DNA of 64,000 nt. Origin: Pseudogymnoascus destructans. Taxonomy: Eukaryota > Ascomycota > Leotiomycetes > Thelebolales > Thelebolaceae. The notes beneath the pieces are model-generated. The model did not search any database. It was not told the origin of the DNA and saw only the letters and a program-made list of their open reading frames with translations. Positions 43,836-52,858 of the stretch are shown here, piece after piece (position 1 is the first letter of the stretch; every line of letters starts with the position of its first letter). A program made the position numbers and the translations under genes. The stretch is taken from positions 62,001 through 126,000 of the forward strand of contig NW_020167549.1 in the NCBI RefSeq assembly GCF_001641265.1, in the 5' to 3' direction.

Positions 43836-45695
43836 ACGTGGTTTATCAGTACATCGGACATATCAGTACCTCGGACACTTTTCCTGAATTTCCTACCCTC
43901 TAACTTCACAACGCGTTTTTTCCACCTTTTATTATGTCAGTGATTACCCAAGAAGCAAAAATCATTCTAGCTATCGAGGCTATCCGAACATCAAAAAATC
44001 TAAGTCGTCGGAAGGCTGCTAAGCTCTATGAAGTACCTCATTCTACACTCTGCGACAGAATGAACGGCCGAACTACTGTCTACGAACGCCGGCCTGCAAT
44101 AATGAAATTAACTATACTAGAAGAGGAGGTGGTTATTCGGAATATACTTGATATGGATTCAAGAGGATTTGCACCCCGGCTTGCTGGTGTAGAAGATATG
44201 GCAAATTTTATACTCGAATCGCGTGGAGGGCTGCGCGTCGGGAAGCTCTGGGCCCACCGATTTGTACAACGACGTCCAGAATTAAAGACGCGTTTTAATC
44301 GCGTTTACGACTTCCAAAGGGCCTTGTGCGAAGATCCTGAACTAATTGGCGCGTGGTTTCGACTAGTGGAAAATATGAGGGCAAAATATGGTGTTTTGGA
44401 CTGCGACTTCTATAACTTTGACGAAACTGGGTTTATGATGGGTGTGATTTGCCCTGCAATGGTTGTTACCCGTGCAGATCAACTTGGCAGAGGTAAGGCA
44501 GTTCAGCCAGGGAATCGGGAATGGGCTACAGCGATTGCTTGTATCAACAGTGACGGCTGGAGTATTCCTCCATTTTTGGTAGTTAAAGGCAAGAATCATC
44601 TTGCAAATTGGTATACAGACGGCGGCCTTCCACACAACTGGGTTGTTAAACTGACAAGCAATGGATGGACAAACAATGAGACGGGTCTAGAATGGTTGAA
44701 ACACTTCGACAAACATACTGCTGTTCGTGCAAGGGGTCCATATCGAATGCTGGTGTTAGATGGGCACGAGAGTCATGAATCGGCCGAGTTCCAAGAGTAC
44801 TGCAAGGCACACAACATTATAACTCTTGGACTACCTCCCCACTCGTCTCATTTAACTCAGCCACTTGATGTCGGGTGCTTTAGTGTGTTGAAGCGGGCAT
44901 ATGGTCAGCAGATTGAGACCTTCATTAAGGCTCATATCAACCACATTACCAAGGTCGAGTTCTTTCTCGCCTTTAGAGCAGCATATCTGGAATCCATGAC
45001 AGCCCAAAACGCCCAGTCCGGGTTCCGCGGAGCTGGCTTAGTGCCTTTCAACCCGCAAGCAGTGCTTTCAAAGCTTGACGTGAGGTTACGGACTCCAACT
45101 CCCTCTAGACCCTCTACTGCCAACACCAACCCTTGGGTCTCCCAGACCCCTTCCAACCCAACTGAAGCTCTTTCACAAACAACCCTCGTTCAAAATCGAA
45201 TTGCCCGTCACCAAGAAAGCTCGCCAACTCCACTCTTCGGGACAGTTATTGCATTGGCAAAGGGTACGGAGCGACTAGCACATGAGAACACCCTTCTGTC
45301 TGCTGAGGTACGTACCCTTCGAGCAGCCAACGAAGCCCTTAGCAAATGCTGCAGGGCTAAAAAGGCTCGTGTCCGTGAAGGAGGTGCACTTATAGTAGAG
45401 GGTGCACAGGCTATTATCGCACAGAAGGATGTGGATGAGCAGGTACGACGCGACGTACGTGCAGTTGGGGGTAGTCGCAAGGAGGAGCAACCGTCTAGGC
45501 GATGCTGTGGGATCTGTGGAAAAGCTGGTCATAATGCGCGAACTTGTCAAGAAGCTATAGATATGTCTAGTTCATCTGATTCCGCTTAGTTATAGTTAAT
45601 TTAATATGTTATGGTTGATTTATTGATATTCAAAGTAGAATGCCAATGAAAAGTGTCCGAGGTACTGATATGTCCGACGTACTGATAAACCACGT
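43836..45695 (+). mobile_element. complete Fot1-like transposon, family 2
   Basis: The element is also 1860 bp, with near-perfect 47-bp or longer inverted repeats at both ends (one mismatch seen) and a TA duplication (43834-43835, 45696-45697). The terminal repeats contain two 17-bp iterons of the form TATCAGTACMTCGGACA. Leader (98 bp), gene (1656 bp) and trailer (106 bp) have exactly the lengths of family 1, yet the iterons are unrelated. It lies 52 bp from family 1 in opposite orientation. Confidence 0.95.
43934..45589 (+). CDS. Fot1-like DDE transposase, family 2
   Basis: The 551-residue open frame is collinear with the family 1 transposase and clearly homologous throughout. The helix-turn-helix region differs most (SRRKAAKLYEVPHSTLCDRM), as expected if it reads different terminal iterons. 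DDE motifs are intact: CDFYNFDETGFMMGV, LVLDGHESHESAEF and QPLDVGCFSVLKRAY. The C-terminal coiled coil and CCHC knuckle (CGICGKAGHNARTC) are kept. No stop or frameshift is seen, so it may be active. Confidence 0.95.
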   Translation: MSVITQEAKIILAIEAIRTSKNLSRRKAAKLYEVPHSTLCDRMNGRTTVYERRPAIMKLTILEEEVVIRNILDMDSRGFAPRLAGVEDMANFILESRGGLRVGKLWAHRFVQRRPELKTRFNRVYDFQRALCEDPELIGAWFRLVENMRAKYGVLDCDFYNFDETGFMMGVICPAMVVTRADQLGRGKAVQPGNREWATAIACINSDGWSIPPFLVVKGKNHLANWYTDGGLPHNWVVKLTSNGWTNNETGLEWLKHFDKHTAVRARGPYRMLVLDGHESHESAEFQEYCKAHNIITLGLPPHSSHLTQPLDVGCFSVLKRAYGQQIETFIKAHINHITKVEFFLAFRAAYLESMTAQNAQSGFRGAGLVPFNPQAVLSKLDVRLRTPTPSRPSTANTNPWVSQTPSNPTEALSQTTLVQNRIARHQESSPTPLFGTVIALAKGTERLAHENTLLSAEVRTLRAANEALSKCCRAKKARVREGGALIVEGAQAIIAQKDVDEQVRRDVRAVGGSRKEEQPSRRCCGICGKAGHNARTCQEAIDMSSSSDSA

Positions 45696-45836
45696 TAACA
45701 GTTATAGTATAATGAACTTCAGTTTCATCATAAATTATGTAATTAAGCGTTACTGTATACCGTTACTGTCACGACTGAAATACTAAAGACAGGTTGTGAA
45801 ATCATCAATTGACTATTTATACAAGAACACACTAAT

Positions 45837-46462
45837 TTATCTAATGCTGCGAGAATTGGCGAACCAGGACACAAGCTGCATATCCTTGTTCTGGATGGTG
45901 ATATGCTTGGCGTGGATGGCGCACATGTTGGCCCCTTCGCACTATTAGTATAGTTTTTGTAGGTGTTCATAGAGACAGCTTACCTTCGAAGTATGACACA
46001 AGGTGGGCCCCAGCGGCCTCTTGGAGGGCACAGATGGCAGTAGACTGGAAGCGGAGGTCTGACATGAAGCTTTGCGCGACTTCACGAACAAGACGCTGGA
46101 ATGGGAGTTTGGGGAGGATGAGGGCGGCCGACTTCTGGTAGTGTCGGATCTCGGCAACGATCCGTTCTTTCATATAAGTTAGTAGTGTGAACAATATTCT
46201 ATTAGAAAAGAATAGCATACTGTTGACAGAAGCCTTGCTCAAAGGAGGGACAGGGCGAGGGGCTTGTTGTGGGAAGTTGGAGCCAGGGTGATCCCGCTCC
46301 CAGTTCCTTTTCTGGGCATTGTAGCCCCAGATCTTTTCTTGGTGGGCTCGGCATGCAGTCTTGTGAATATCGACTGTTTGTTGAGTTAGTAACCTTGTAT
46401 TGCTTGTAGGGTAGGGTGGAATACTTACCGTGGCGCTCAGGCTTTTGCTTGGTGCGAGCCAT
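45837..46462 (-). CDS. divergent histone H3-like protein
   Basis: Four exons (46462-46429, 46373-46221, 46166-45984, 45934-45837; introns 55, 54 and 49 bp) give 155 residues. The protein begins MARTKQ like H3, but the tail then departs (KPERHGVDIHKTACRAHQEK) and lacks the ARKSTGGKAPRK segment, so K9, K14 and K27 contexts are missing. From residue 68 a histone fold aligns end to end with H3: VAEIRHYQKSAALILPKLPF, QRLVREVAQSFMSDLRFQS, ALQEAAGAHLVSYFEGANMC, AIHAKHITIQNKDMQL. The C-terminal ARRIRGERA is replaced by VSWFANSRSIR. Loop 1 has H3 length, arguing against CENP-A. All splice sites are GT..AG. It sits in a transposon island beside an acidic-tailed protein gene, so a mobile-element role is possible. 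Confidence 0.82.
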
Positions 46463-46703
46463 GGTAGAGATGTGAGCGAGAGCGATATATAAAACATGTT
46501 AATTTGCCATATTGTAGCAATTTGGCGTTACTGCTGGGCGTTACTGTAGTTGTAACGCCCAAAGAACAAAAGGGGTGAACTTACAAAGGTTGGTGACAGA
46601 AGGAAAAATTGCTAGAACTTGTATATTAGTAAAATAAACACAATACCGTTACTCTACAGCGTTACTGTAGGGTTAAATCAAATGTAAAGAAGATTGAACT
46701 TAC

Positions 46704-46797
46704 CAATGTTGCCAGACGCGTTATCTCAGAATTGTTGTAGAAGTTAGGATCGAATTCGAAGTAAGGGCGCTTAAGTGTTGTTGCAAACAAAAAAAAC
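46704..46797 (-). other. possible exon of a small unknown gene
   Basis: On the minus strand, FFLFATTLKRPYFEFDPNFY and NNSEITRLATL read like protein and end exactly at a GTAAGT donor (intron start 46703). No recognisable upstream start was fixed, and the next exon is uncertain. One composite motif copy (46647) would fall in the following intron. It lies between the H3-like gene and the acidic-tail gene. Confidence 0.35.
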
Positions 46798-47091
46798 TCT
46801 GTTTCTTGTTCCAAATCCGGACGTGTCAATAACAAAGAATAGTACGAGTAAGTTAGCAAAGAAACCACCCTTACATTTGATTACCTCTGATTATTAACTT
46901 TTTTTTAGATTTCCAAATTTATTGACTATACCGACCCCGACCAGTAAGTAGTTGCACCCCTACTTTCAAAAGACGTCCGCCTTGTTAGCACATTGAAGTA
47001 CTCTCAAAACAGTATAATCAAAGCCAGTGCTAACAGTAATGCCCTATAGTAATGCTCATCAGCTCCAAATCGCCTCTAACGCAACTTTACC

Positions 47092-48007
47092 ATGTTGTCT
47101 CCAGCCACTGCGAAGTCATATGAGGAGAGACGTGCAGAAGTCATTGCAGCTACTGCCCACACCATTGAGCTCGCTCAGAATGCGGACCGACAGGTATAAC
47201 AATCCTACCATCCTGATATCAATTGTTCTAGAGCTGATAGCAAAGCTAGGCTATGAGCCGTGCACGCCGTACCCGCCAGGGTAAAGGTGACTGGGAGGGC
47301 CTTACGGCCAATAAACAAGCTGCCGTGTTAGCTACAATGCAGCAGGATATCATGGACAGGCGCACCGCTCGTGGTATTGACGCCAATTCCCGCCTCACAG
47401 CTGCTATTAATGATGAGAGTGCGGCTATTGCGGCCATTAATGCAGAGGAGCTGGAGGAGAAGTTGAAGGCCCTACCAAAGGGCGAAGGCAAAGCTGTAAG
47501 TAATAGCTAAAACATGACGATACTATCTAACATAATGGTTAGACTGGCAAGACATCGACTAGCGACAGCGGTGAAGAAAATACCTTAAAGGATATCTGGG
47601 CCAGCAACATGGTCCCAGTCATTGAGCGCTGGGAGCGCAATATTGCCCTTGCTGGCAACATCCTTATGCCCGAACTCTCAAGGAAGGAGATCGAAGAGTT
47701 TGCTGGGGGGGTTAGCAACCCTGATAATATCAAAGAGTTCGTGGAGCAGTGGGAGAATAACAGCAATGCTGATGTTGAAGATGGGCTGGTAGATTTTGAT
47801 GATGATGGTGAAGAAGTGGAGGTGGTTATATCAGAGGATGAGGAGGACGATGATGAGGACGAGGATAGCCTCAACGGCTTCATAGTCGGGGTTCGTGTAG
47901 AGGAGGAGGAGGAGGTGGAGGAGGAGGAGGAGGTGGAGGAGGAGGAGGAGGAGGAAAAAGAGGAGGAGGAGGAGAAGGAGGAGGAGGAGAAGGAGGAGGA
48001 GGAGTAA
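47092..48007 (+). CDS. unknown protein with an extremely acidic C-terminal tail
   Basis: Three exons (47092-47193, 47250-47495, 47543-48007; introns 56 and 47 bp) join in frame to 270 residues. The N-terminal half is helical and charged (KSYEERRAEVIAATAHTIEL, then RARRTRQGKGDWEGLTANKQ). A central segment (LKDIWASNMVPVIERWERNI, then MPELSRKEIEEFAGGV) may be a small folded domain. From about residue 190 the chain is nearly all Asp and Glu with a few Val and Lys and ends in a run of Glu-rich repeats (GAGGAG DNA repeats). Histone chaperones often have such tails, but nothing more specific is visible. It is head-to-head with the H3-like gene, 629 bp apart, and both are flanked by the composite motif. 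Confidence 0.72.
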
Positions 48008-48156
48008 ATTCACGTCGTATACTGTACTATAGTATACTAAACCAATGGAGTTTTTGTGGTTACTGAATTCCATTTTGAGATCTTCTGCCGTTACTATCTG
48101 CTGTTACTATCTAATAAAACTATTTGTCAGTACTCTGAATATGACTACTGTACTCA

Positions 48157-48456
48157 TAGTAATGGCCAGCAGTAACGGAAGAGAGCCCAAAAGCAAAAAG
48201 TCAGCATGCTTCTACTCCTCGGCTGAGCCAAGGAACACAGTCTGACCAATCAACAGTCAAACGCCTATTTTGCAATTCCAATTCATATTACACTAGCTAG
48301 GATATACAGACTCTGCATCCAATATTTCATCTCGGTTACATGTAGGCTACAGTAACGGCCAGCAGTAACGGAAGAGAGCCCAAAAGCAAAAAGTCAGCAT
48401 GCTTCTAGTCCTCGGCTGAGCCAAGGAACACAGTCCGACCAATTAACAATCAAATG
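48157..48456 (+). repeat. 106-bp direct repeat, two copies, each starting with a composite motif
   Basis: 48157-48262 and 48351-48456 are about 94 percent identical over 106 bp. Each starts with the AGTAAYG/AGTAACG pair and contains a near-palindrome (CCTCGGCTGAGCCAAGG). The repeats occupy the 970-bp gap between the acidic-tail gene and the hAT gene; the rest of the gap is AT-rich with two further motif copies and no coding signal. Confidence 0.85.
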
Positions 48457-48977
48457 TCGGTTATACAGTTTAACTTTATATTATGCTACATAGGAAATAT
48501 AATCGATCTGTATCTACTTAGGGTTATACACACTGCTCATTATCTTGTTATATGCTGTAGCAACAGCTAATAGTACTAGATATAGCTTCAGACTTTGAAA
48601 TAAGATAGGGCTAATGTAGCAAATTGTTAAGCCAATGAAACCAAATTGCTGATTTTGTAATTTAAAACTCGTAAGCGTTACTCTCTAGCGTTATGGTAAA
48701 CCTAATTAGAGCTAGACAAAATTGTTTAACTCCATAATACTATGTTCAACTAACACAAAATAGGAATAGCAAAGAGTAACGGCAAAGAGTAACGACAAAG
48801 AGTTCAAATATTACCCTATTGCAATGTGGCATTCTTGTATTCTGTACTACCATTTGTTCTGTTGCAAAAGACTATGAAGAAATGGCCGTCCTTCCAAAAG
48901 GCCTCACTTGACATTCATCATTCGTCTGATTGACCTACACTCCTACTACAGTACATTTTCTCTATCCTCTTAACAAC

Positions 48978-51723
48978 ATGTCGAGCCCAAGCCCATTTAC
49001 AATGATGAATCAGTCACAATTTGAGCATCCGCTTACCTCTGACACTGAGGATATCAACTCACCTTTCGAGCCAGCACTTATCTTCTCCCAAGATGATGTA
49101 CTGAGTGGAATTGAAGCTCCTCTTAATGAACTTCTTGAAAAACTACCCAAGTCTCCTAATAATCGATATGTTATATGGAAGGAGGATACCGCTAACGAAT
49201 GGCATCAATGGTGGACTGCGAAGATTTCAAACAACATCAATCGAGAGATATTCCGACATATGGTTTGGACAAGGTCGAAGAGGTCCTTAATATGGACTCA
49301 ATTTTACCAAGGAGCTGAGGTCCGAACTGGCAATCCTAAGGTACTATGTCAGTTGTGTTGGAGGGCTTTTGCACACCCTAAGCTTTGACAAGGTGGGAGT
49401 AGCACATCTACTTTAACCCGACACACCAAATCTGGCGCTTGTAGTAGAAAGGATGGATCGCAAACTCATTTACACTTAGTAAGTTATCTATCCAGTGGTC
49501 TAGAGTAACGTTCTAGAGTAACGCTAATGACCTTCTTTAGCTGCCGCGTGCGCATTTGGAAAGGAATACCATACAGCCTTTCACACATACAGCATGGCGA
49601 GAGCAGTTGATTATAGCCATAATTTCATCAAGCCTCCCTTTTCGAATAGTGGAGAACAAGGAGGTGCGAAAGGTTCTAAACATGTTGAAACCCGACCTGG
49701 AAATTCCACACCGGACAGTTATACGCAAAGAATTAACAATGCAATTTAACAACGTCATGGAGAAGCTACTATTGGATTTACCACCTATGGCAAAGGTTTC
49801 AATTGCCCTTGATGGATGGCAAAGTCCGTTCAAATTAGCGTTGTTAGCAATTACTGTGTATTATATCACTGACGATTGGCAATGGAGAGAGGTGAGCAGA
49901 TTATAACTTATATAATAATATATTAACTTACTAACATACATCTTATAGTGTCTTATTGGTTTCGAGCCAATGACTGGAGTCCACTCAGGACAAAATATGG
50001 CAGCTGTTGTACACAATGTACTGGAACAATTCAATATTACGGGACGACTTTTTTGCATGACAACTGATAATGCATCAAACAATGGAACAATGCGCAAGGA
50101 ACTTGAGAGCTATATGAGAAGTACTACACAAGAAGTAGAGTGGAGTAGTGATGCAACAAAAATACCATGCATGGCGCATGTTATACAGCTAGTTGTAAAA
50201 GCTATGCTAAAGGCCTTCAATGTCGACATAGCTGAAGAAGTTATAGATGTTACTGGTGTTTCAATTACTGATGATACGACAGTCACATCAGCTATTAGAA
50301 AGGTTAGTCCATGATAGTAATGCTTGATAGTAACGCCAACTGACATCAAATACACAGATACGCACTCTTAGCAATCTTGTGAGCAGGTCTGCAAAGAAAA
50401 CTGAATTATTGCTCCAGAAGCAATCTGATATAGAAGCAAAGAGACTACTGCAGCTAAAACGGGATATTGATATACGCTGGAATTCTACATATGACATGAT
50501 AGTCCGAGCGATAAGACTACGCATCCCAATTAAAAGTTGGCTTGAGGAACAGATTATTAAGGAGCCTCATCTTGATCAATTCGAATTATCACCAACCGAC
50601 TGGAAAAAACTAAAATACTTAGTCGCTCTTCTGCGGAATTTACTCATCTTATTGGAAACACGAAAGACACTACAATCAACCATACATGGAATGTATACAA
50701 TACATTATTTGACCATCTTGATGATATCAATCAAAAGCTATATAACAAGGATACAGCATCTAATCCTTGGGTAGACGAGTTTACTGCTGCTATTACTGCA
50801 GGTGTTGCAAAGTTAAGGCACTATTACACTGAAACTGGTGGTCCTGTTGAACAGACGTATGCTCTTGCTGCAATTCTTGATCCATCTCAGAAACTGGACA
50901 TTTTTAACGCTCCTGAATGGGACCGTTCCCACTCAAAGAAGTACCGCCAAATATTCTTAGATTACTGGAAGGCTTACTATCAAAAAGATTCGAGGGACCA
51001 GCATGAGGCAGTACCGCCTTGCCCCTATACACCAACAAGTCTTAATGCGGTATTTCGGATGAACCGGCAGCTACATAAAGGGTGGCAGAGCCATCAAGTA
51101 CCAGCTATAATGAAGCTGAGCGTTATTTAAATGCGCCAGTGGTTAGTGCTGATGCAGATACTCCAGTGCTCCTAGTGTGGAAGACCTTAGAGCTCTCTTA
51201 CCCTTCAGTTGCGAAGATGGCAAGGGATATCCTTGCAGTACCAGGTAAGCTCCTACAGTAATGGTTAAGAGTAACGCAAATATCTTACAAATCGCTTTAA
51301 ACAGCTACTGGTACTGGAGTTGAGCGCATATTTAATATTGCCCGCGATATCCATGAATACCACAGGGCACAAATGAGTACGACTACAGTTCGAGAGTCGA
51401 TGATTGTTAAACACTATCATAGGTATAAGTGGGAACTTGATAATCATTGGGATAATATAGACCATGTATTTGGCGCTCCTGACCCAGACTCTATAATTGA
51501 GGACTCTGATCGACAAGTTGCTATGACGATGGTAATATCATCTGACGAGGAGGATGCTGAACAAGACCTACCAGACCCATCAACGCCACATAGAGCTACA
51601 CAAGGTCGCAATGGAAGATTGGAAACTCAGAGGAAGCAAAATTTTGGGGTTCTAAATAAGGACCTTCAGAATGATGAAGCCTCCATTGATACTCCTCGAC
51701 ATTCGCAACGACTTAGAAGGTAG
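48978..51723 (+). pseudogene. nearly intact hAT transposase gene, five exons
   Basis: Inferred exons: 48978-49478, 49541-49891, 49949-50302, 50358-51244 and 51304-51723. Order of domains: BED-type zinc finger (VLCQLCWRAFAHP...LTRHTKSGAC), hAT nuclease core (VSIALDGWQSPFKLALLAIT, TTDNASNNGTMR, IPCMAHVIQLVVKAM, RDIDIRWNSTYDMI), an all-helical region (YALAAILDPSQKL) and the C-terminal dimerisation domain (NEAERYLNAPVV, then VAKMARDILAVPATGTGVER). Lesions: a TGA at 49386-49388, where CGA (Arg) is likely ancestral, and frameshifts near 50690 and 51100. Three of the four introns contain the composite motif. The damage is light, so loss of function may be recent or partly due to sequence errors. Confidence 0.8.
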
Positions 51724-52109
51724 AGGAGGGTACTATTCAGATGTGGGTTAGAGTAACGGCTCACAGTAACGGAATATATCACTAATTGGCCTTATATAGC
51801 ATTTGGAACCAGCTTGAACATATATTATGTTAACTACTGCGATAGATACCAACCTTTGCGCTAAGTGGTAGGAAGGCTGGCCTCCCAAAGTCGACACAAA
51901 CCTGTGTGCGATGGCGGTGGTGGTGATGGTAGGGAAGCCACTGTAAGCTGATGCATTCTGAGACATACGGCACTTATAACTCTAATGTAATTACCATAAT
52001 TTATTATCTATATGATAAATTTATCCTAATTTCTATCAATATACCGTTACTATATACCGTTACTCTTGGTCACAGGACTAACATCGTGATCTACAAGCTA
52101 AATATACTA

Positions 52110-52478
52110 AACTTCAGTTCGGGCTTTTTAAAAAAAAGCTCGGATGGTAAAAAAGCCTAGACCGAACCACGGTCTGGTCTTAACCCTAGAGACTGGACCA
52201 AAGTTCAGTCTGGGCTTTGAAAAAAATGAGGACCGAACCACGGTCCGGTCTTAACCCTAGAGACTGGACCGAAGTTCAGTCTGGGCTTTGAAAAAAAGGA
52301 GGACCGAACCACAGTCCGGTCTTAACCCTAGAGACTAGACTGAAATTCAGTCCGGGCTTTTTAAAAAAAAGGAGGACCGCACCACGGTCCGGTCTTAAAT
52401 TTAAGGACTGGAACACTCATATAAGCGGTCCGGTCCAGTCCAGTCCGGTCTTTACGGTCCGGGCTGGCTAGTCTACCT
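52110..52478. repeat. 71-bp tandem repeats with GGTCCG palindromes, probable hAT subterminal array
   Basis: GGGCTT anchors recur at 52121, 52212, 52283 and 52354 (spacing 91, 71, 71). Each unit has an A-run, then ACCGAACCACGGTCYGGTC and CCTAGAGACTGGAC. The array ends in a dense GGTCC/CAGTCC cluster and GGTCCGGGCTGGCTAG near 52478. Arrays like this are typical of hAT subterminal transposase-binding regions, but the opposite end was not found in the window. Confidence 0.7.
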
Positions 52479-52858
52479 AGGATCATTAAAATAATTGTAA
52501 TAAACTGTGAATTTTTGCAATAAATTCATAAATTCATAAATTACCTTAAATTAACACATTATATTAAGACGGCTAATACATATATTAAAAAAAGTTGTAG
52601 TTATAAAAGATTCATTCTACTAAAATAAACAAATATATAATACACAAGTTTTTTTTACTCATTACATAATTTAATATCTCATGTAGAAGTAGTTGAGTTT
52701 GGGTGTAAAAACGACGTTCAGCTAATACTTTTTGTCGGTAACTGTAGGTTGGTGCTTCTCTAGTAATGGTGGATCTCACAAAGAGCAATGGCTATTTCTA
52801 ATCAGTAAGGCTTATAGTAATCATTATAGTAATCAACATACTTCCTACCTTCCATCTA
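52479..52858. other. AT-rich intergenic, nothing recognised
   Basis: The sequence is very AT-rich with no coding potential. At 52816 there is a degenerate pair of AGTAATC words with 12-bp spacing, not counted as the composite motif. Confidence 0.5.

Larger units (their letters stand above)
45748..52064. repeat. 14 copies of a composite motif: AGTAAYG, six bases, AGTAACG
   Basis: The first base of each 20-bp copy is at 45748(-), 46526(-), 46647(-), 47035(+), 48089(-), 48157(+), 48351(+), 48676(-), 48775(+), 49504(+), 50316(+), 51257(+), 51752(+) and 52045(-). Heptamer starts are 13 bp apart in all 14. The six spacer bases vary. One heptamer per copy may carry a C-to-T or other single change (copy 4 has AGTAATG twice; copies 5 and 8 have AGTAACA and CATAACG). 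Every copy is non-coding: flanks of the H3-like and acidic-tail genes, 48.0-48.9 kb, three introns of the hAT gene (copies 10-12) and both ends. It behaves like a dispersed protein-binding site. Confidence 0.92.

Noticed and set aside
45837..46462. Calling the H3-like protein a CENP-A centromeric histone
   Set aside because: Loop 1 has H3 length, the tail starts MARTKQ, and the fold is closer to canonical H3; nothing centromeric is seen around it.
52110..52478. CRISPR-like array
   Set aside because: A eukaryotic genome; the units are contiguous tandem repeats with diverged copies, not identical repeats with unique spacers.
52816..52834. A further copy of the composite motif (AGTAATC twice)
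   Set aside because: The heptamer differs at its last base and the spacing is 12, not 13, bp.
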